DNA of 64,000 bases, taken from Rhizobium sp. L43. Its GTDB lineage: Bacteria > Pseudomonadota > Alphaproteobacteria > Rhizobiales > Rhizobiaceae. Under the pieces are notes generated by a model that was not told where the DNA came from, did not search any database, and worked only from the letters and a program-made list of their open reading frames with translations. This document shows, piece by piece, positions 61,176 to 64,000 of the stretch (position 1 is its first letter; each line of letters starts with the position of its first letter). The stretch covers positions 1-64,000 of the forward strand of contig NZ_NWSQ01000020.1 in assembly GCF_002531725.1 (NCBI RefSeq), written 5' to 3'. The translations under genes and the position numbers were made by a program.

Positions 61176-62387
61176 TCACGCTTCTTTGTATTTCTGGCCT
61201 ATATTGTCCATGACTTCGGCAAACCATGCCGTAGAAAGGTCAAAAGCCTTGCCGCCCTTGATGCGCGGGAATTCTATAGTGCGCAATTTACCGTTTTGCG
61301 CTTCATCGTGGCCGGTGACACCGGAGACTTTGTTGAGCGCGCTTTCGACGGCGAGATCGACCATGCTCTGGATCAGCCTGAGATCGTCGCCGTTGGCAGG
61401 CGCCGAGCGGGCGAAATAGCCTGATTTCTGCACGAGGGAACGCTCGGCGTTCAACAGGCTGGCGAACTGCTTCTGGAACCACGCGCCGACATTGATCGTG
61501 TCGATCTTCACATGGCCGAAGGCATCGCGCTTGACGGTCTCGCCGGCGGCTTCACGCTCGGCGACGATAGCGTCGAGGCAGGCGCCTTCCGAGACGAAGA
61601 CGGTGGCGTGGCCGTTGCGGTCCATGCTTTCCTTCAGGCGGGCGGCTTCGGCGTCGAGGTCGAAGGCCATCTCCGGCAGGTAGACGGCGTCGATGCTCTT
61701 CAGATGCGCATCCATCATCAGGCCGTCGACATACTGGTTGCGGCTGGTGCGCTGGAGATAGGCGCGGGCGGTGGCGGCCGTCAGCCAGCCGCAATGGCGG
61801 CCCATGACCTCGTGGATGACCAGGGTGCGCGGGGCGGCCGTCTGTTCGTTGCCGACATTGTCGAAGAAATGCGCGCCGACTTCGGCGGCCGTCCAGGCGC
61901 CGAGCGACTGGCGGATCGGCACGACGTCGTTGTCGACGGTCTTCGGCAGGCCGACGACAGTGAGGTTGTAGCCGTTGGCAGCGAGGTAGGCGGCAAGGTC
62001 GGCGGCGGTGGTGTTGGTGTCGTCGCCGCCGATCGTGTGGAGAATGGTGATGCCGTCATTGGCGAGGCGTTCGGCGGCGACCCTGAGCGGGTTCTCGCCT
62101 TCCTTGACCAGGCCGCGCTTGACGCAGTCGGCAGCATTGGTGAGTTTGACGCGGCTGTTGCCGATCGGCGAGCCGCCATAACGATGCAGCAGCGGCGCCT
62201 TTTCGCGCATCTCGCGGGTGATCTCGATGCTGTCGCCGGTGAGCACGCCCTGGTAGCCGGACTTGTACGCGACGATATCGAGGTCGGGTGCGACGTCGCT
62301 GTAGCGTTCGATGAGGCCGCCGACGGCGGAGGAAAGACAGGGCGCCAGGCCTCCGGCGGTCAGCATTGCGACTTTCTGCTTGGCCAT
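61176..62387 (-). CDS. pfp: pyrophosphate-dependent phosphofructokinase
   Basis: A 403-residue PFK-family enzyme. Two positions decide the phosphoryl donor. GGDDTN at residues 120-125 has Asp where ATP enzymes have Gly. PKTVDND at 148-154 has Lys where ATP enzymes have Gly. Both mark PPi-dependent, reversible enzymes. It starts MAKQKVAMLTAGGLAPC, with aggagg before the ATG. Rhizobia mainly use the Entner-Doudoroff route, so this enzyme may work in gluconeogenesis or pentose-phosphate exchange. Monocistronic; a structured RNA candidate lies divergently upstream. Confidence 0.93.
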   Translation of the reverse strand: MAKQKVAMLTAGGLAPCLSSAVGGLIERYSDVAPDLDIVAYKSGYQGVLTGDSIEITREMREKAPLLHRYGGSPIGNSRVKLTNAADCVKRGLVKEGENPLRVAAERLANDGITILHTIGGDDTNTTAADLAAYLAANGYNLTVVGLPKTVDNDVVPIRQSLGAWTAAEVGAHFFDNVGNEQTAAPRTLVIHEVMGRHCGWLTAATARAYLQRTSRNQYVDGLMMDAHLKSIDAVYLPEMAFDLDAEAARLKESMDRNGHATVFVSEGACLDAIVAEREAAGETVKRDAFGHVKIDTINVGAWFQKQFASLLNAERSLVQKSGYFARSAPANGDDLRLIQSMVDLAVESALNKVSGVTGHDEAQNGKLRTIEFPRIKGGKAFDLSTAWFAEVMDNIGQKYKEA

Positions 62388-62631
62388 GATCCCTCCTATG
62401 GCGTTTCGGTGCGGCGGTGTCGGCGAAAGCGCTTCGCATCACATTTGATTCATGCGACGCGCTTAGCCCTTTGTTTTTATGCATGTCGTTATTCCGGAAC
62501 CGCTGCACACTTCCGGGCGACATGCATGAGCGCATGGATGCGGCAGGGAAAGGGACCTGTAAAGTAAAGAATTTACGAAAAGCGCGCCTTTCTGCCGCGT
62601 GGTGACCGGAAGGGCTGATATAATCGTTTCA

Positions 62632-62793
62632 AGGCGGTTCTGACTGTCGAGAACTGTTGTGGAAATTGCCGAAGGCCTGCGCTCCTGAGCCCACATATTG
62701 GACAGATGCCGGTCATGCCGGCGGCGCCGAGCCTTGCCCTCATACGGGATCAAAGCGAGCGTGATGATCCTTTGCTGCGGTGCGACAATTACC
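62632..62793 (+). ncRNA. candidate 6S-like small RNA
   Basis: A perfect TATAAT (62619-62624) places a start near 62632. Downstream, GGAAATTG (62661-62668) can pair with CAATTACC (62786-62793) with one mismatch, and CGAAGG (62670-62675) with CCTTTG (62769-62774) using one G-U. The enclosed segment has CCTGAGCC (62684-62691) followed by ATATT (62695-62699). That resembles the CCUGAGCCGAUAUU hallmark of 6S RNA. A CCGG-TCATG-CCGG apical hairpin follows. The total of about 160 bases fits 6S size. No -35 of standard form and no T-run terminator were found, and the neighbouring genes are not the usual 6S context. Tentative. Confidence 0.4.
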
Positions 62794-62902
62794 AAATCGT
62801 GAAAACTGTGTTCGGCCCTACGACCAATAGTCGCCTTGCAAAGGCTGCGATTCTTTGGTCAAGCTGTTCGCTATAAGTTGACAAGTATGTGCGAGATTTT
62901 CG

Positions 62903-63610
62903 ATGTCCTTCTGGGAAAAACTGTTGAATGCCATTGGCAATACCGCGGGCAATGCGCTCTCCGCGGTGGTCGAGGCTATCCGAACGGTTTTCGAAGGCGA
63001 TCCCGAGACCCGGCGCAAGGTGGCTTTCTCCGTGGCGATTATCGCGCTGTCGGCCAAGATGGCCAAGGCCGACGGCATCGTCAGCGAGAAGGAGGTCGAA
63101 GCCTTCCGCGAAATCTTCGAATTCCCCGAGGATCAAGCGAAGAACGTCGCCAGGCTGTACAATCTGGCACGCCAGGATGTGGCCGGCTACGAAGCCTATG
63201 CCGAACGGCTCTCGACGCTCTGCGTCACCTGCGCGGCCAATTGCACGGTGCTGGAAGACGTGCTCGACGGCCTCTTCCATATCGCCAAGGCCGACGGGTT
63301 GATTCACGAGAAGGAACTGAATTTCCTGCGCCATATCGGCGAGATCTTCGAGATGAGCGAGACCCGCTTCGAGCAGATCGCCGCCCGCCATGTCTCATCT
63401 GGCGGCGATCCTTACAAGGTGCTCGGCGTCTCGCCTTCGGATGATTTTCCGACCATCCGCCGTCGCTACCATGGCCTCGTCAGCGAACATCATCCCGATC
63501 GGCTGATCTCACGCGGCGTGCCGAAGGAATTCCATGTGATCGCCAATGAACGCATGGCGGCGTTGAACGCCGCCTATGCGGCGATCGAGAAGGAACGCCG
63601 CGCCGCATGA
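62903..63610 (+). CDS. TerB-DnaJ domain protein (DjlA-like)
   Basis: A 235-residue protein with an N-terminal TerB-type helical domain at ~35-150 (SVAIIALSAKMAKADGIVSEKEVEAFREIF and HIAKADGLIHEKELNFLRHIG, two matching repeats). A C-terminal J-domain spans ~165-235 (DPYKVLGVSPSDDFPTIRRRY), with the HPD motif in HHPDRL near residues 195-198. It is DjlA-like but lacks the N-terminal membrane segment of E. coli DjlA. It probably stimulates an Hsp70 for an envelope-associated task. Its stop overlaps the amidase start by four bases. Confidence 0.9.
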   Translation: MSFWEKLLNAIGNTAGNALSAVVEAIRTVFEGDPETRRKVAFSVAIIALSAKMAKADGIVSEKEVEAFREIFEFPEDQAKNVARLYNLARQDVAGYEAYAERLSTLCVTCAANCTVLEDVLDGLFHIAKADGLIHEKELNFLRHIGEIFEMSETRFEQIAARHVSSGGDPYKVLGVSPSDDFPTIRRRYHGLVSEHHPDRLISRGVPKEFHVIANERMAALNAAYAAIEKERRAA

Positions 63611-64000
63611 CCTCTTTCGAGGCCGACTTCAGCAGCGCCCGCGTGCAGCCTTCGCCGAACCACGGCGAGCGGGCGGACGGGCGCCGCCCAGACATGATCC
63701 TGTTGCACTATACCGGCATGCCGACGGCAGATGGCGCGCTCGACTGGCTCTGTCGCGCCGAGAGCCAGGTTTCCAGCAATTATTTCGTGCATGAGAACGG
63801 CGAGGTGGTGCAGCTCGTGCCGGAAACGCGCCGTGCTTGGCACGCCGGAAAGAGCAGCTGGCGCGGCGAAACGGATATCAATTCGCTGTCGATCGGCATC
63901 GAGATCGCCAATGCCGGCCATCCGGGCGGCCTTCCCGATTATCCGGAAGAGCAGATCGCCGCGGTGATCGAATTGTGTCGCGACTGTGTCAAACGTTGGT
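63607..64000 (+). CDS. N-acetylmuramoyl-L-alanine amidase (AmpD-like), partial
   Basis: The first ~131 residues of an Amidase_2 protein, cut by the window end. MILLHYTGMPTADGALDWL near residues 31-49 holds the first zinc His. SSNYFVHENGEVVQLVPETRRAWHAGKSSW follows, with the conserved WHAG. SIGIEIANAG near 97-106 is the catalytic-glutamate region, and a histidine/aspartate metal site is expected beyond the end. It cleaves the amide between MurNAc and L-Ala in anhydro-muropeptides or in the wall. The ATG overlaps the TerB-DnaJ stop (ATGA), so they form one operon. Confidence 0.9.
   Translation, partial: MTSFEADFSSARVQPSPNHGERADGRRPDMILLHYTGMPTADGALDWLCRAESQVSSNYFVHENGEVVQLVPETRRAWHAGKSSWRGETDINSLSIGIEIANAGHPGGLPDYPEEQIAAVIELCRDCVKRW

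Overview
The window looks like chromosomal DNA from a fast-growing Rhizobium of the R. leguminosarum / R. etli type. The reasons are high GC with typical alphaproteobacterial codon use, several RIME-like intergenic mosaic repeats (cttctccccgctggggagaag cores), a betaine-lipid btaA/btaB pair, many periplasmic binding-protein ABC importers, and a PPi-type phosphofructokinase. I saw no phage genes, transposases, CRISPR array, tRNA or rRNA. The genes are dense and have native-looking composition throughout.

Layout. 1-2.0 kb: small conserved rhizobial proteins (DUF2934, DUF4174). 2.0-8.8 kb: a FadR-type GntR regulator divergent from a PotABCD-like ABC importer, with an Asp/Glu/hydantoin-racemase-family enzyme and a flavin-reductase-like protein. 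8.9-11.5 kb: UPF0303, a DUF2799-like lipoprotein and an AGE-family epimerase. 11.6-15.4 kb: metH. 15.5-23.0 kb: a GntR/UTRA regulator and GlcNAc-kinase-like gene divergent from a sugar ABC importer with a Gfo/Idh/MocA dehydrogenase, probably for amino-sugar use. 23.1-35.5 kb: an RpiR regulator and Fe3+/polyamine/aminophosphonate-like ABC importer, divergent from an operon with an N-formylglutamate-amidohydrolase-like enzyme, an amine/choline-type APC permease, a glutamine-synthetase-like ligase, an aldehyde dehydrogenase and an iron alcohol dehydrogenase. 35.7-39.1 kb: an orphan ParA and a sulfonate-type ABC importer. 39.2-47.4 kb: L,D-transpeptidase, DUF4432, a small phosphatase-like protein, RidA, a TPP enzyme, a CoA-transferase, a DMT exporter and a lipase-like hydrolase. 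47.5-52.1 kb: RNase T2, EttA, and an ArsR-methyltransferase fusion with metF. 52.2-64 kb: a 25-residue membrane peptide, an EamA exporter, a lytic transglycosylase, a GH25 muramidase, btaB-btaA, a serine hydrolase, an SLT lipoprotein, a LysE exporter, pfp, a 6S-like RNA candidate, a TerB-DnaJ protein, and an amidase cut by the window end.

Systems that stand out. (1) The 28.8-35.5 kb operon has all the parts expected for breakdown of an amine or amino alcohol by gamma-glutamylation. The ligase keeps the glutamine-synthetase metal and nucleotide residues but has Phe where classical GlnA has the ammonium-site Glu327. (2) metH and the ArsR-methyltransferase/metF operon lie 38 kb apart but share an almost identical ~20-bp palindrome, which points to one methionine-cycle regulon controlled by the fusion protein. 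(3) Phased 11-bp (or near-11-bp) PHO-box-like repeats flank the RpiR gene on both sides, and a weaker one precedes btaA. (4) All three complete ABC operons that begin with, or include, a binding-protein gene upstream of permeases carry a structured element between those genes: two RIMEs and one attenuator-like hairpin. All functional calls come from reading the translated sequence; no database search was run.
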